Positions 25,549 to 34,854 of a DNA stretch of 64,000 bases are shown here, in pieces (positions within the stretch are counted from its first letter, which is position 1; the number at the start of each line of letters is the position of its first letter). The DNA comes from Rhodobacteraceae bacterium LMO-JJ12 (GTDB lineage: Bacteria > Pseudomonadota > Alphaproteobacteria > Rhodobacterales > Rhodobacteraceae), in assembly GCA_021555075.1 (NCBI GenBank), contig JAKGBX010000001.1:1302001-1366000 (forward strand). The letters run 5' to 3'. Below the pieces are notes generated by a model. The model saw only the letters and a program-made list of their open reading frames with translations, was not told the origin of the DNA and searched no databases. Position numbers and translations under genes: made by a program.

Positions 25549-25646
25549 AGCTGCGCTTGGCATTTCCATTGTCTGACAGAGTGACACGCAGCCCCGGTGT
25601 CCATTGACCAAAGCATCTTGGGGTTTCGGAGCAGTGCCCCCTGAGG

Positions 25647-26519
25647 TCAGTCTGTGCCCAGCAAGACGGGTGCAAAATGGTCGCGCAGCGCGCCCCATGT
25701 TGCTTCGTTCGGAGCGCTCAGGAGGAAGCCGTCGGTGCGCAGGATGTCATAATCGGAGCCATCGAGGAAACGCGACACACCGCCAGCCTGTGCGCAGATA
25801 AAGGCACCCGCCGCGTGGTCCCAGGGGTTGAGCTTGCCCGAGAGCACGAAATCGACCGCGCCCTGCGCCATCAGGCGGTATTCATGGCACGAACAGCGCA
25901 TCGAGCTGATGCGCGCGAAGTCCGGGATCAGGGGCGCGAAGGCCGCCTGGTGGTCGGGCGACATGAGCGAGACATGGACCAGACCCGAAAGCGTATCGAG
26001 CGCGCCACCCTGCGAGGCGGCGAGCCGTTTGGAGGGGGTGGCGATTTCCGATTGCAGGGCGGGGCCGTCTTCGGTGGCGGTGATCCAGTCGTCGGTAATC
26101 GGGTCATAAAGCAGCCCGAAGATCGGCCGCCCGAAGCGGGTGGCAGCCAGAATGACGCCAAAAAGCGGCACGCCATGGGCAAAATTCCACGTGCCATCCA
26201 CTGGGTCGATAATAAAGGCCAACTCGGCGGCGCCAGCTTTTTCGCGCGATTTGGGATCGTTGGCCGCCGTTTCCTCGCCCAGCACCGTGGCATTGGGAAA
26301 CAGCCGCAGAATGGCACGCGCGATCATTGCTTCGGCTGCGGTGTCGGCCTCGGTCACCAGATCCGAAGGGCCGGTTTTGGCGGAAATCTGCCCTTCGGTC
26401 AGGTTGCGAAAGCGGGGCAGGATCTCGGCGCGGGCGGCGCGGCGAACGATCTGGATCAGGCTGGATTGTTGGGCCTCGGTCAGGCGTGTGGCGGGCTGGG
26501 GCAGGGTTTGGCTTGGCAT
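25647..26519 (-). CDS. Inositol monophosphatase family protein
   Basis: This 290-residue Mg2+/Li+-type phosphatase carries VTEADTAAEAMI, LGEET (metal Glu), DPVDGTWNFAHG (the metal-binding DPxDGT loop) and WDHAAGAFICAQAGG. Members dephosphorylate inositol-1-phosphate, histidinol phosphate or 3'-phosphoadenosine-5'-phosphate; the F-A-H-G following the DGT and the short loop do not decide between them. The ATG at 26519 starts at the natural domain edge; the frame continues 5' into probable noise. It lies 64 bases after the YbbP-like permease gene and may be its last co-transcribed member. Confidence 0.88.
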   Translation of the reverse strand: MPSQTLPQPATRLTEAQQSSLIQIVRRAARAEILPRFRNLTEGQISAKTGPSDLVTEADTAAEAMIARAILRLFPNATVLGEETAANDPKSREKAGAAELAFIIDPVDGTWNFAHGVPLFGVILAATRFGRPIFGLLYDPITDDWITATEDGPALQSEIATPSKRLAASQGGALDTLSGLVHVSLMSPDHQAAFAPLIPDFARISSMRCSCHEYRLMAQGAVDFVLSGKLNPWDHAAGAFICAQAGGVSRFLDGSDYDILRTDGFLLSAPNEATWGALRDHFAPVLLGTD

Positions 26520-26583
26520 GGCGAGCGTCTTTCTTGCGGAAGTTGGGGGCGGGATGCCATCGGCGGGGCGCGCCCGCAAGCGC

Positions 26584-29100
26584 TTATTCGCGCGCGCGCA
26601 AGATGGCGCCGGGGCGTGAGGCCAACGCGCGAGTGGCAAAGCCGACCTGTGCAACAAGCGTGGCCGCGACACCGCCCAGGATGATGGCAATCCCGACGGG
26701 CCAGATGACCGCAAACCCGGTGTCGAAGATGAAATGGCTGACCGCCCAGGCGCTGATCAACCCGGCACCAAGGGCAACGCTGCCGGCGGCAAGGCCGAGG
26801 AGTGCGGCGCGCAACAGGAAGCTTGACAGGATACGTGTCCGGGTGGCCCCGAGCGTTTTCAGGATCGCCGCCTCATGGGCGCGCGCGGAGGCCCCCGCAG
26901 CGGCGGCACCGATCAGGACCAGAAAACCGGTGAGCAGCGTGGCCGAGGCGCCCCAAGCGGTCGCGGCGGCGAGCGCCGAGAGCATCTCGGAAACCCGTGC
27001 GATGGCATCCTTGACGCGGATCGCGGTGATGTTGGGATGGGCGCGCGAGAGGTCGCGAATGATGCGCGCTTCTGCGTCGGCGTCGGCATAGATCGTTGCG
27101 ATGAAACCATGCGGGGCGGCGGCGACCGAGGCGGGGTTCATCACCATGACGAACCCCATGCCCGCAGTGGAAAAATCGACCGCGCGCAGCGAGGCGATGG
27201 TTGCGGTGATGTCGCGGCCCAGCACGTTGATGGTGAGTGTATCGCCAAGCTTGAGGCCCATTTCGAGGGCTTCTTCCTCGGCGAAGCTGACCAGTGGCGG
27301 GCCGGTGTAGTCTTCGGGCCACCATTCGCCAGCGGTCAGGCGTGTGTTTTCGGGCAGGCTGGCGGCATAGGTGATGCCGCGATCGCCGCGCACGACCCAG
27401 TGATCGCCCGCTACTTCGCGCGCCGGGCGGCCATTGATACGGGCAAGCACGCCGCGCAGCATCGGGGCGCTTTCGATTTGAGACACTGCCGGATCGGACC
27501 CAAGGCGCGACAGGATGTCGGGCATCTGATCCTTGCGGATGTCGATCAGGAAATAGGAGGGGGCCTGCTTGGGCAGATCGCGCGCGATGGCACCGCGCAG
27601 GTTGCCATCAATCTGACCCACCGCCGCCAAGACCGACAGGCCGAGGCCGAGCGATAGAACCACGGGCAGGGTTTCCGAGCCAGGGCTGGAAATCGCGGCG
27701 AGCGCCCATCTGAGCGCAGGTTTGCCGCGCGACAGACGGCGCAGGCTGCGCGCAAGGGCGCGCACCGCGAGCGAGGCGAGGGCGAGAAGGGCCAGCGACG
27801 CCGTGAGGCTGGCGAAGGTCCAGAGGGTGAGGGCGAGCGAGCCGGAGAATAGCGCCGCAGCGCCAATCAGGGCGGCGAGGAGCAGGGCAGTTATCAGGAT
27901 GTAGCGGGCGCGTGGCAGCGAGGGGGCGCCGGAAAACGCATCGCGAAACAGGGCGGCGGCGCGGATACGCTCTAGCCGCGAGAGCGGCCAGAGGGTGAAA
28001 AGTGCGGCGGTGAGTGCGCCATAGAGCGCGGCTTCGAGCAGCGGCGCGGGGTAGAGAGAGAACACAGCCGGTACCGGCAGGCGGGCTTGCAGCAGGGGCG
28101 CAAAGAGCAGGGGGATCACCCCGCCGAGCACGAGACCGATGGCGATGCCGACCAGGGAAATTGCGGCAATCTGAAGCGCGTAGGTCATGAAGATCGTGGC
28201 GTTGGTGGCGCCAAGGCTGCGTAGGGTGGCGATTGTGCCGGTCTTGCCCGAGAGATAGGCGCGCACCGCCGCCGAAACGCCGACACCGCCAACGGCGAGG
28301 CCCGAGAGACCGACAAGGATCAAGAAGGCGGAGAGACGTTCGACAAAGTCCGCGACACGGGGCGCGCCGTTACGTGCGTCACGCCAACGCATGCCGGACC
28401 CATCGAGGGCTTTGCGGGCTTGGGCTTCGAGCGCTTCGAGGTCGGTTTCGGGCGGCAGTGTCAGGCGATATTTGGTCTCAAAAAGCGTGCCGGGAGAGAG
28501 CAGCGCCGTGTCTTTCAGCGCCGAGGTGGCGACTATGGTGCGCGGGCCAAGGCCGAAGCCGCCGGTGGTATTGTCGGGCTCGCGCACGAGGATCGCAGAG
28601 AGGCGGAAGGGCAAGCCGCCAATGGTAAATTCGCTGCCCGGTGTGAGGCCCAGACGGTCGGCCAGAATACGCTCCATCACGGCACCGGGGAGGGCATCTT
28701 GGGTTGCGAGGGCTTCTGAGAGGGGGATGGGCGGATCGAGCTGAACCTGCCCAAGCAGCGGATAGGCAGAATCGACGGATTTCACCTGGGTGAGTGCGCT
28801 GTCATCGCCAAACGCGGCCATTGAGCGGAAATCGGCGATTTCGGAATGGGCCGTGCTGTTGGTTTTGATCCAGTCAAGCTCCTCATCGGTGGCGAAGCGA
28901 TAGGTTAGTTCGATTTCGGCGTCGCCACCAAGAAGGGCCGCCCCTTCGCGGGCCAAACCGGCCTCGATCGCGGCGCGCACCGAACCGATACCGGCAATAG
29001 CGGCCACGCCAAGCGCCAGGCAGATCAGGAAGATGGCAAAGCCACGCAAGCCGCCTCGCAGCTCGCGCCGCGCGATGCGGGCGGATTGTGCAAGACTCAT
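26584..29100 (-). CDS. ybbP: FtsX-family ABC permease, YbbP-like
   Basis: The 838-residue membrane protein has an N-terminal helix (GFAIFLICLALGVAAIAGI), a large periplasmic region, and two FtsX blocks of three to four helices (about 260-440 and 690-830). ISLVGIAIGLVLGGVIPLL and the C-terminal GATRTRILSSFLLRAALLGLAAG show the FtsX pattern with the conserved LRSLGA coupling helix. The pairing with the YbbA-type ATPase and the divergent TesA-like esterase repeats the E. coli ybbAP-tesA arrangement. YbbP/MacB-type permeases transmit mechanical work to the periplasm, here perhaps lipid or toxic-compound extraction. Function is inferred from family. Confidence 0.9.
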   Translation of the reverse strand: MSLAQSARIARRELRGGLRGFAIFLICLALGVAAIAGIGSVRAAIEAGLAREGAALLGGDAEIELTYRFATDEELDWIKTNSTAHSEIADFRSMAAFGDDSALTQVKSVDSAYPLLGQVQLDPPIPLSEALATQDALPGAVMERILADRLGLTPGSEFTIGGLPFRLSAILVREPDNTTGGFGLGPRTIVATSALKDTALLSPGTLFETKYRLTLPPETDLEALEAQARKALDGSGMRWRDARNGAPRVADFVERLSAFLILVGLSGLAVGGVGVSAAVRAYLSGKTGTIATLRSLGATNATIFMTYALQIAAISLVGIAIGLVLGGVIPLLFAPLLQARLPVPAVFSLYPAPLLEAALYGALTAALFTLWPLSRLERIRAAALFRDAFSGAPSLPRARYILITALLLAALIGAAALFSGSLALTLWTFASLTASLALLALASLAVRALARSLRRLSRGKPALRWALAAISSPGSETLPVVLSLGLGLSVLAAVGQIDGNLRGAIARDLPKQAPSYFLIDIRKDQMPDILSRLGSDPAVSQIESAPMLRGVLARINGRPAREVAGDHWVVRGDRGITYAASLPENTRLTAGEWWPEDYTGPPLVSFAEEEALEMGLKLGDTLTINVLGRDITATIASLRAVDFSTAGMGFVMVMNPASVAAAPHGFIATIYADADAEARIIRDLSRAHPNITAIRVKDAIARVSEMLSALAAATAWGASATLLTGFLVLIGAAAAGASARAHEAAILKTLGATRTRILSSFLLRAALLGLAAGSVALGAGLISAWAVSHFIFDTGFAVIWPVGIAIILGGVAATLVAQVGFATRALASRPGAILRARE

Positions 29101-29167
29101 GCGCGGGCCTTTGTCACGGATCGGGTGGAAAGGCGGGGCAAGGTCGGGCCTGTGCGAAGGGTCGGCA

Positions 29168-29866
29168 TCATTGTGCGGCCTCGGTCATGGCGGTTTCGGT
29201 GATACGCCCGTCAGCGAGGTGCAACACCCGGTCGCAGCGCGCGGCAAGGGCGGGATCATGGGTGACCAGCACCAGCGTGCTGCCATGGGCCGCGCGCAGG
29301 GCAAAGAGCTGTTCGATGATCTGGCTGCCGGTATTGCTGTCGAGATTGCCGGTGGGTTCATCGGCGAGAAAGATCGCCGGACGCGGGGCAGCGGCACGCG
29401 CCAGCGCGACGCGCTGTTGTTCGCCGCCAGAAAGTTGGGCGGGATAGTGGTCGGCGCGCGCGGCAAGGCCGACGGCGGCGAGTTCTTCGGCAGCACGCTT
29501 GAAGGCGTCGCGATGGCCTGCCAGCTCAAGCGGTGTGGCGACGTTTTCGAGCGCGGTCATGGTCGGGATTAAATGAAACGACTGAAACACAACGCCCATC
29601 TTGTCGCGTCGGAAACGGGCCAGTGCATCTTCGGACATGGCCGACAGATCCTGGTCCAGGGCGGTGATATGCCCCGAGGTGGCACGCTCAAGCCCGCCCA
29701 TCAACATCAGGAGCGACGATTTGCCCGAACCGGAAGGCCCGATCAGCGCCAGCGTCTCGCCGGTGTTTACTTCAAGCGTGATGCCATGGAGAATATCGAC
29801 ACGACCCGCATTGCCATCGAGCGACAAGGACACATCTTGTAAGGAGAGCAGTGTTGCTGAGGACAT
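29168..29866 (-). CDS. ybbA: ABC ATPase, YbbA/LolD type
   Basis: A 232-residue ATPase with Walker A GPSGSGKSS, signature LSGGEQQRVALARA, Walker B AIFLADEPTGNLD and switch LVLVTHDPALAARCDR. GNLD after the Walker B Glu is typical of LolD/MacB/YbbA ATPases. The ATG at 29866 follows AGG at nine bases; an earlier in-frame ATG exists at 29917 in the divergent region. It precedes the YbbP-like permease by 67 bases and together they form a MacB-like unit. The TesA-like esterase is divergent. Confidence 0.92.
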   Translation of the reverse strand: MSSATLLSLQDVSLSLDGNAGRVDILHGITLEVNTGETLALIGPSGSGKSSLLMLMGGLERATSGHITALDQDLSAMSEDALARFRRDKMGVVFQSFHLIPTMTALENVATPLELAGHRDAFKRAAEELAAVGLAARADHYPAQLSGGEQQRVALARAAAPRPAIFLADEPTGNLDSNTGSQIIEQLFALRAAHGSTLVLVTHDPALAARCDRVLHLADGRITETAMTEAAQ

Positions 29867-29915
29867 GTTGAGAGGCCTGATGATTAAGATATCAAGGACA
29901 TATGGGGTAAAGCGC

Positions 29916-30563
29916 ATGATGCGCAAGACGCTGGCGGTAGTGTTTTTCGCCTGTTTGCTGGTAGGACAGACGGCCGCAGAGGCGAGGGAAAAAGTGCAAT
30001 TGGTTGCGTTGGGCGACAGTCTGACTGCGGGGTACGGGTTGCGCGAAGAAGAAGGTTTCGTGCCGGTCTTGCGGGCATGGATGGCGGCGCAGGGCGAGGA
30101 TGTGGAGATCATCAATGCGGGCGTTTCCGGGGATACGACGTCGGGCGGGCTTGAGCGGTTTGACTGGGCGTTGAGCGATGAAACGCAGGGGATCATCATC
30201 GAGCTTGGTGCCAATGACATGCTGCGCGGAGTCGATCCGGGCGTGGCACGCGAAAACCTGCGAAAGATGGTCGAGATGGCGCAGGCGCGTGGCTTGGAAG
30301 TTCTGCTTGTCGGGATGCCGGTCGCGGGGAATTACGGGTCCGAATACAAGATGGCATTCGAGACGATCTGGCCCGATCTGGCCCGGGAGTTCGACGTAGC
30401 GCTCTATTCCGATTTCTTTGCCGGGCTGGGGGAAGGGCAGGTTGAAGTGCTGCGCTTCATGCAAGACGACGGGATTCACCCGAACGCCGAAGGAGTGCGC
30501 CGGATCGTGAGCGGGATTGGTCCAGAGGTGCGCGCGTTGGTTGCGCGGATCAGGGCGCAGTGA
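29916..30563 (+). CDS. tesA: SGNH/GDSL esterase, TesA-like
   Basis: The 215-residue periplasmic enzyme has a signal peptide (residues 1-24, ending TAAEA) and the SGNH blocks: LGDSLTAGYG (Ser nucleophile), the block II Gly in NAGVSGDTTSGG, GANDMLRG (oxyanion Asn) and DDGIHPNAEG (catalytic Asp/His). E. coli TesA is a multifunctional thioesterase/lysophospholipase. ATG 29916 is chosen to give a compact signal peptide; ATG 29880 would add 12 residues. It is divergent from ybbA, as in E. coli, which supports a shared role in lipid or ester processing at the membrane. Confidence 0.9.
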   Translation: MMRKTLAVVFFACLLVGQTAAEAREKVQLVALGDSLTAGYGLREEEGFVPVLRAWMAAQGEDVEIINAGVSGDTTSGGLERFDWALSDETQGIIIELGANDMLRGVDPGVARENLRKMVEMAQARGLEVLLVGMPVAGNYGSEYKMAFETIWPDLAREFDVALYSDFFAGLGEGQVEVLRFMQDDGIHPNAEGVRRIVSGIGPEVRALVARIRAQ

Positions 30564-30605
30564 TTCTGGTGAAGGCGCGCGCGGGCCTGGCGCCGACGCC
30601 TTGAA

Positions 30606-30633
30606 TGAAAACGGGCGCCCAAATGGACGCCCG
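30606..30633 (-). terminator. Intrinsic terminator of the cold-shock gene
   Basis: Read on the minus strand, CGGGCG and CGCCCG (positions 30633-30628 and 30617-30612) form a stem with a 10-nt loop, followed at once by TTTTCATT. It lies 26 bases after the cold-shock protein stop codon. Confidence 0.65.
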
Positions 30634-30658
30634 CCTTGCAAACCTTATCGCAGTTGGC

Positions 30659-30865
30659 TCAGGCCAGGGCGATGTTGATCGCGGACTCGCGGCCATCGCG
30701 GCCGGGTTCGATATCAAAGGTAACTTTCTGGTCATCGGCCAGACCGGTCAGGCCCGAACGTTCGACAGCCGAGATGTGCACGAACACGTCTTTGCCGCCC
30801 GTCTCGGGCGCGATGAAGCCATAACCTTTGGTGGTGTTGAACCATTTGACGGTGCCATTTGCCAT
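30659..30865 (-). CDS. Cold-shock domain protein, CspA family
   Basis: A 68-residue single OB-fold RNA-binding protein. It begins MANGTVKWFNTTKGYGFI with the RNP1-type KGYGFI and has the RNP2-type VFVHIS. Such proteins melt RNA secondary structure and act as antiterminators. AGGAG precedes the ATG at 30865. The long AT-rich region upstream (to about 31030) suggests an extended leader, as is common in cold-shock mRNAs. A hairpin-plus-T terminator follows the stop. Confidence 0.95.
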   Translation of the reverse strand: MANGTVKWFNTTKGYGFIAPETGGKDVFVHISAVERSGLTGLADDQKVTFDIEPGRDGRESAINIALA

Positions 30866-31234
30866 CGTCTTTACTCCTATTAAGTCCTGCCCGCGGAAGT
30901 GCTGCAGGGTTGGCGTAGTCAGTGCAGAATCGATTGACTGGCCGTGTAGGAGCAGTGGTCGATAGTGGTAACGTCGCGTGGTCGATATGAAATGGGGTCG
31001 CAAAAAAAATCAAGAAAAAACTATTGCAACGGGCGTTGTCATGGCCGGATAGGCAAAAAGTTGCGCGTATAGCGGGTGATTTGGGACCAATTGCACGATA
31101 AGCGGGAGGCAGGCCCAAATCGGAGGCGCATGCGTGATAAAGCGTTTCCGCTTATATTTGGCACAGGGTTCGGGAGAAACGTGGTGCGTCACATCAATGG
31201 TGGGCGCGTTTCAAGAAAACCCTGTGAGTCTGCC
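30866..31234. other. Non-coding gap upstream of the cold-shock gene
   Basis: This 369-base region between two minus-strand genes holds the cold-shock leader and promoter. It contains an A-rich run (about 31000-31020) unlike its GC-rich surroundings. I see no convincing ORF, RNA gene or repeat in the rest. Confidence 0.5.
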
Positions 31235-32797
31235 CTATTTTGAGCCGTTTTGGGTCGGCATATGCACGACCGGCTGAGCCGAAAGCGCAGCGGCGAGGGA
31301 ATTGAAGCGGGCTTCGGCCACCTCACCAAAGAGCGGCGCGGCCTGTTCAGACAATGTTAACTCAAGGATCTTCTTCTTTGGGTAAACCTTGAGGCGGCCA
31401 AGTTCGGCATCTTTCTTGAGCCACAACATAGCGCCAAACCGCATCGCCTTGCCGATCACCTCGGCTGCGGTCTGGTCCTCTTGCGAGATCAACTCGAACT
31501 GCGGTTCAAACCGGGTTCCCTTGCGTGAACTGGAGTAGCGGTGCAGCAGAGACAGGCCCAAAAAGACACGCTCGGAGTGGCGCAGCCCGCCGAGGTTGGC
31601 ACGCGTGGCGTTGTCAAAACAAAGCTCGGCGCGGTAGTCGGGATGGGCGCGCCAGGTGACGTCATGCAACAGGCAGGCGGCCTTGATCAGGCGTTTGCGT
31701 TCGGGCGTGGCCGATTTGAACAGCGGCGAAATGAAATCATAAAGCGTGCGTCCGAAGCCGGGCAGGCGGGCATCCTTGGCTTCGGCAAAGCGGCAAGCCT
31801 CGATCAGAGGGTCGCGGTTGCGCAGGCGTTGCGGCATTTGTTCGTAAAGCATGCCTTCACGAATGCCATAGGAGGAGATGGCGATGTCGCGGGGGCGGAA
31901 GGTCTTGACCAATTCGTGCAATACCTCGATCGCGATCGGCACCAGCGCCATGCGCGTGGCGTTGATGCCGCAACGCAGGCGCAGCTCTTCCATATCGCTT
32001 TTTGCAATGTAGTCGGCAGTCGCGGTGACAACTTTGCGGCTCATCCGGTATTCGTGCAGGACATGCAGCGGATAGCCGCGCCGTTCCATGTCGATCTTGG
32101 CAATCGCGCGCCAAGAGCCGCCGACGAGGAAAAGACGATTGTGCTGGTCGCCCATTTCAGCGTGCAAATCAGCCAATACAGCCTGAATATGGGCTTTGCG
32201 GCCCTTCTTGCCGCCCTTGATGCTTCGCAGTTGCAACGGCCCGAGGCGCGAGGAAACCCGGCGCCCGACATTGCCGCCACCGATTTCGGCCAGTTCCATC
32301 GAGGCACCGCCAATGTCGCAGACCAGACCATAGGCGCCGGGCCAGCCCAGAAGCACGCCCTGCGCAGAAAGGCGGGCTTCTTCGCGACCGTCGATGACAT
32401 GCAGCTTGAGGCCGGTTTGTTCTTCCACCAGATCGCGGAATTCCCCGCCGTCTTCGGCATCCCTGACGGCGGCTGTCGCCACGGCGGTGAGCGGGCCGGT
32501 GGCCATGCCTTCGGCCAATCGCTGAAATCGACGGATGGCAGAAAGGGCGCGGATGCGGCCGGTGGGGTTCAGGCGGCCGGTTTCGGCAAGGCCGTCACCA
32601 AGGGCGCACATGATCTTTTCGTTAAAGAAATAGGCCGGTGAGCGCGCGGCGCCATCAAACACCACGAGGCGCACCGAGTTGGAGCCGACATCGACCACAC
32701 CGACGCGCGAAAGTGCGCGCGCTGAGGGGTCTTCAAAAATTGGTCGGCCAAAATGCCCCCAATCGGTTGATGTTGCTTGGTTTTCGCCGTCCATCAT
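31235..32797 (-). CDS. ppx: Ppx/GppA exopolyphosphatase family protein
   Basis: A 520-residue ASKHA-fold phosphatase. The phosphate loops are GVVDVGSNSVRLVVFDG and VCDIGGASMELAEIGGG, with ATAAVRDAEDG between them. The second half has an HD-like helical region (AACLLHDVTWRAHPDYR). Family members degrade polyphosphate or convert pppGpp to ppGpp, so it may touch the stringent response. The ATG at 32797 follows GGGGGAT. A ppk gene, its common partner, is not adjacent. It is 246 bases from the next upstream gene. Confidence 0.9.
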   Translation of the reverse strand: MMDGENQATSTDWGHFGRPIFEDPSARALSRVGVVDVGSNSVRLVVFDGAARSPAYFFNEKIMCALGDGLAETGRLNPTGRIRALSAIRRFQRLAEGMATGPLTAVATAAVRDAEDGGEFRDLVEEQTGLKLHVIDGREEARLSAQGVLLGWPGAYGLVCDIGGASMELAEIGGGNVGRRVSSRLGPLQLRSIKGGKKGRKAHIQAVLADLHAEMGDQHNRLFLVGGSWRAIAKIDMERRGYPLHVLHEYRMSRKVVTATADYIAKSDMEELRLRCGINATRMALVPIAIEVLHELVKTFRPRDIAISSYGIREGMLYEQMPQRLRNRDPLIEACRFAEAKDARLPGFGRTLYDFISPLFKSATPERKRLIKAACLLHDVTWRAHPDYRAELCFDNATRANLGGLRHSERVFLGLSLLHRYSSSRKGTRFEPQFELISQEDQTAAEVIGKAMRFGAMLWLKKDAELGRLKVYPKKKILELTLSEQAAPLFGEVAEARFNSLAAALSAQPVVHMPTQNGSK

Positions 32798-32919
32798 ATC
32801 CCCCGGGGGCCGTTGAGAGGTGTTTTAAGGCAATGGGGCGGGGCTGGTCAATCGTTGCGTTGTCGCGGCGGCGGAGACGTCGCACCCCTTAACCAGATGT
32901 GGGGCGCCCGCCCGGGCAG

Positions 32920-32979
32920 GTTAACGCGCCCCCGGTGGGGCGAATCGAGGGAGTGATCTGCGTCTGACATTCGGCTGTC
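32920..32979. repeat. Intergenic element related to 3131-3210
   Basis: GTTAACG, CCCGGTGGG, GTGATCTG and GGCTGTC occur here in the same order as at 3131-3210, 30 kb away. Two further GTTAACG words follow at about 33007-33030. The gap to the next gene shows nothing else. Confidence 0.45.
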
Positions 32980-33043
32980 CCTTGGCTGCCGGGAGAGCGG
33001 GGAGAGGTTAACGCGGTATTAGGTTAACGCGGGGTGCGGTGCC

Positions 33044-34063
33044 TCAATCGAACGTGCCCGCAACCCGACCCAACAGCATGAAGGCGCGCGCGGTGCGGGT
33101 ATCGGCCAGTTCGGAAATCTCGGCGTCGCTTCCCGATTCGGCAAATTCGGTGAAGATCTGATCGAACTTGCGCAGGAAATGATGCGCTGCGTCGCGGAAA
33201 ATCGAATCTTGGCGCATCCGGCCCGCCGCCAGCGCCAAGGAAGAACGGTCGCGCACGCCGCCAAGGGCCGCAACCGACCGGCCACGCTCTCCGGCGGCGA
33301 ATTTACGCCAGATTTCGGGGCGCGCCATGTCCGGGCGCAGATCGTCCATATAGATCCCGTCCTGACTCAGCAGAGTCAGCACATCCTGGCTGGCGCGTAC
33401 AAGCTGGCTGGCCTGATGATCCTTGAGCGCCTTGCGCAAAGCCGAGAAGCCCTCGGTGTCTTCCGACGTTTCGGGGAAATTCATCGCCCGAATGAAATCG
33501 GCGCGCGACAGCGGCGGCGCCATGTCTTCGGCACGGGTGCCAAGAGGCAGGGCAACCTGTTCCTCGGACCCCGAGGCAATGGGGGCCGGTATCACGGGTC
33601 GAACCGCGCTGCTTTCACGGGTCGACTGGAACATGGCCAGCGCCGTTTCGGCCTTTTTCTGGGCGGCAGCAATCTCGTCGAGCTTCTTTGCCACCGAATT
33701 GTCGACAACAGCGCCGCGGCCTTGGTTCTGGGCGACATAGGCTTGTCGAATCGCATCAATCGCCCCCTGCAACCGGCGGCTTTCTTCGCGCATGACCTTC
33801 GAGGCCCGTGCCGCAGTCGCCGCGACCCAGATCATTGCAACCGGCATGAATATCGCCAGCATCGTCATGATAAAACGCAACGTGTCCGGGCCGTCGTCCT
33901 GACTGGGGGTGGATTCGGGCAACGACATGAAGAACACACCAGCGCCGATCAGCCATACTGCCGAAAGGCCCAATGCGATGAATTCGATCGCCGTGAGCAC
34001 AGGTTGACTGGGCCGGTCATAGATGCCCAACGGCGTTGGGCGGCTCTCCTGTGGGTCGGTCAT
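33044..34063 (-). CDS. Inner-membrane protein with coiled coil, unknown
   Basis: The 339-residue product has a short cytoplasmic N-terminus, two membrane helices (about 25-50, ALGLSAVWLIGAGVFFMSL, and 65-88, LRFIMTMLAIFMPVAMIWVAAT) and a coiled-coil stretch (REESRRLQGAIDAIRQAY and KKLDEIAAAQKKAETAL). The C-terminal ~150 residues are helical (SRADFIRAMNFP to TRTARAFMLLGR). No enzymatic motif is visible. It lies 21 bases downstream of greA, so may be co-transcribed with it. I use the ATG at 34063, the natural start of the MTDPQ sequence. Confidence 0.7.
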   Translation of the reverse strand: MTDPQESRPTPLGIYDRPSQPVLTAIEFIALGLSAVWLIGAGVFFMSLPESTPSQDDGPDTLRFIMTMLAIFMPVAMIWVAATAARASKVMREESRRLQGAIDAIRQAYVAQNQGRGAVVDNSVAKKLDEIAAAQKKAETALAMFQSTRESSAVRPVIPAPIASGSEEQVALPLGTRAEDMAPPLSRADFIRAMNFPETSEDTEGFSALRKALKDHQASQLVRASQDVLTLLSQDGIYMDDLRPDMARPEIWRKFAAGERGRSVAALGGVRDRSSLALAAGRMRQDSIFRDAAHHFLRKFDQIFTEFAESGSDAEISELADTRTARAFMLLGRVAGTFD

Positions 34064-34084
34064 GGATTGGCCTCTTGGCACACC

Positions 34085-34555
34085 TCAGCGATATTCGATC
34101 TTGAGTATTTCATAGCTGCGATCACCGCCGGGGGTGCGGACTTCGACGCTGTCGCCTTCGTCCTTGCCGATCAGTGCCCGCGCGATGGGGGACTTGATGT
34201 TGAGCAGACCCTGCTCGACGCTGGCCTCATGCTCGCCCACGATTTGCCAAGTCTTCTCTTCGTCGGTGTCTTCGTCAACCAGCGTTACCCTGGCGCCAAA
34301 CTTGATCGCGCCGGACAGCTTGGACGGGTCGATCACTTCGGCAAGACCAAGCACCCCTTCGAGTTCCTTGATGCGGCCCTCGATGAAGCTCTGCTTTTCG
34401 CGCGCCGAGTGGTACTCGGCATTCTCACTCAGATCGCCGTGCTCGCGCGCTTCTGCAATCGCTCTGATGATGGCGGGGCGCTCGACGCTCTTGAGCTGCT
34501 TCAGTTCTGTTTCCAACGCGGTATTACCCGCGCGTGTCATCGGGATCTTTTCCAT
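34085..34555 (-). CDS. greA: Transcription elongation factor GreA
   Basis: GreA enters the RNA polymerase secondary channel and stimulates cleavage of backtracked RNA. The 156-residue protein has the N-terminal coiled coil with tip acidic residues in the conserved [17 protein letters not shown] and the C-terminal FKBP-like domain ending in [22 protein letters not shown]. Length matches the family. Start at 34555. The gene is followed 21 bases on by a membrane-protein gene of unknown function. Confidence 0.97.
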   Translation of the reverse strand: MEKIPMTRAGNTALETELKQLKSVERPAIIRAIAEAREHGDLSENAEYHSAREKQSFIEGRIKELEGVLGLAEVIDPSKLSGAIKFGARVTLVDEDTDEEKTWQIVGEHEASVEQGLLNIKSPIARALIGKDEGDSVEVRTPGGDRSYEILKIEYR

Positions 34556-34854
34556 GGCACCGGTTCCGTTATATTTGCTCGGCCAATTTGCTTACGCGTT
34601 TCTAAGAGAACGCGATTGCATCACAATGTCCCCAAGGAAGACCGCAATGCAATAGGCCAAAGCGAAGATGCAGGCAATGGGCAGGTTTCATCAGCAGAAC
34701 CCCACGGGAAAAAGCCCAATCGCGACCTCAAAATATCAGTTATCGCGCCTGTTCCAGAAGCATTACGCGGGGTGGTCATTGACGCAATGCAGCATGAGCA
34801 TGTAATCAAGCGCGAAACATTCTTACCCGAGTGGCGTGATAAGGGATGCATCCG

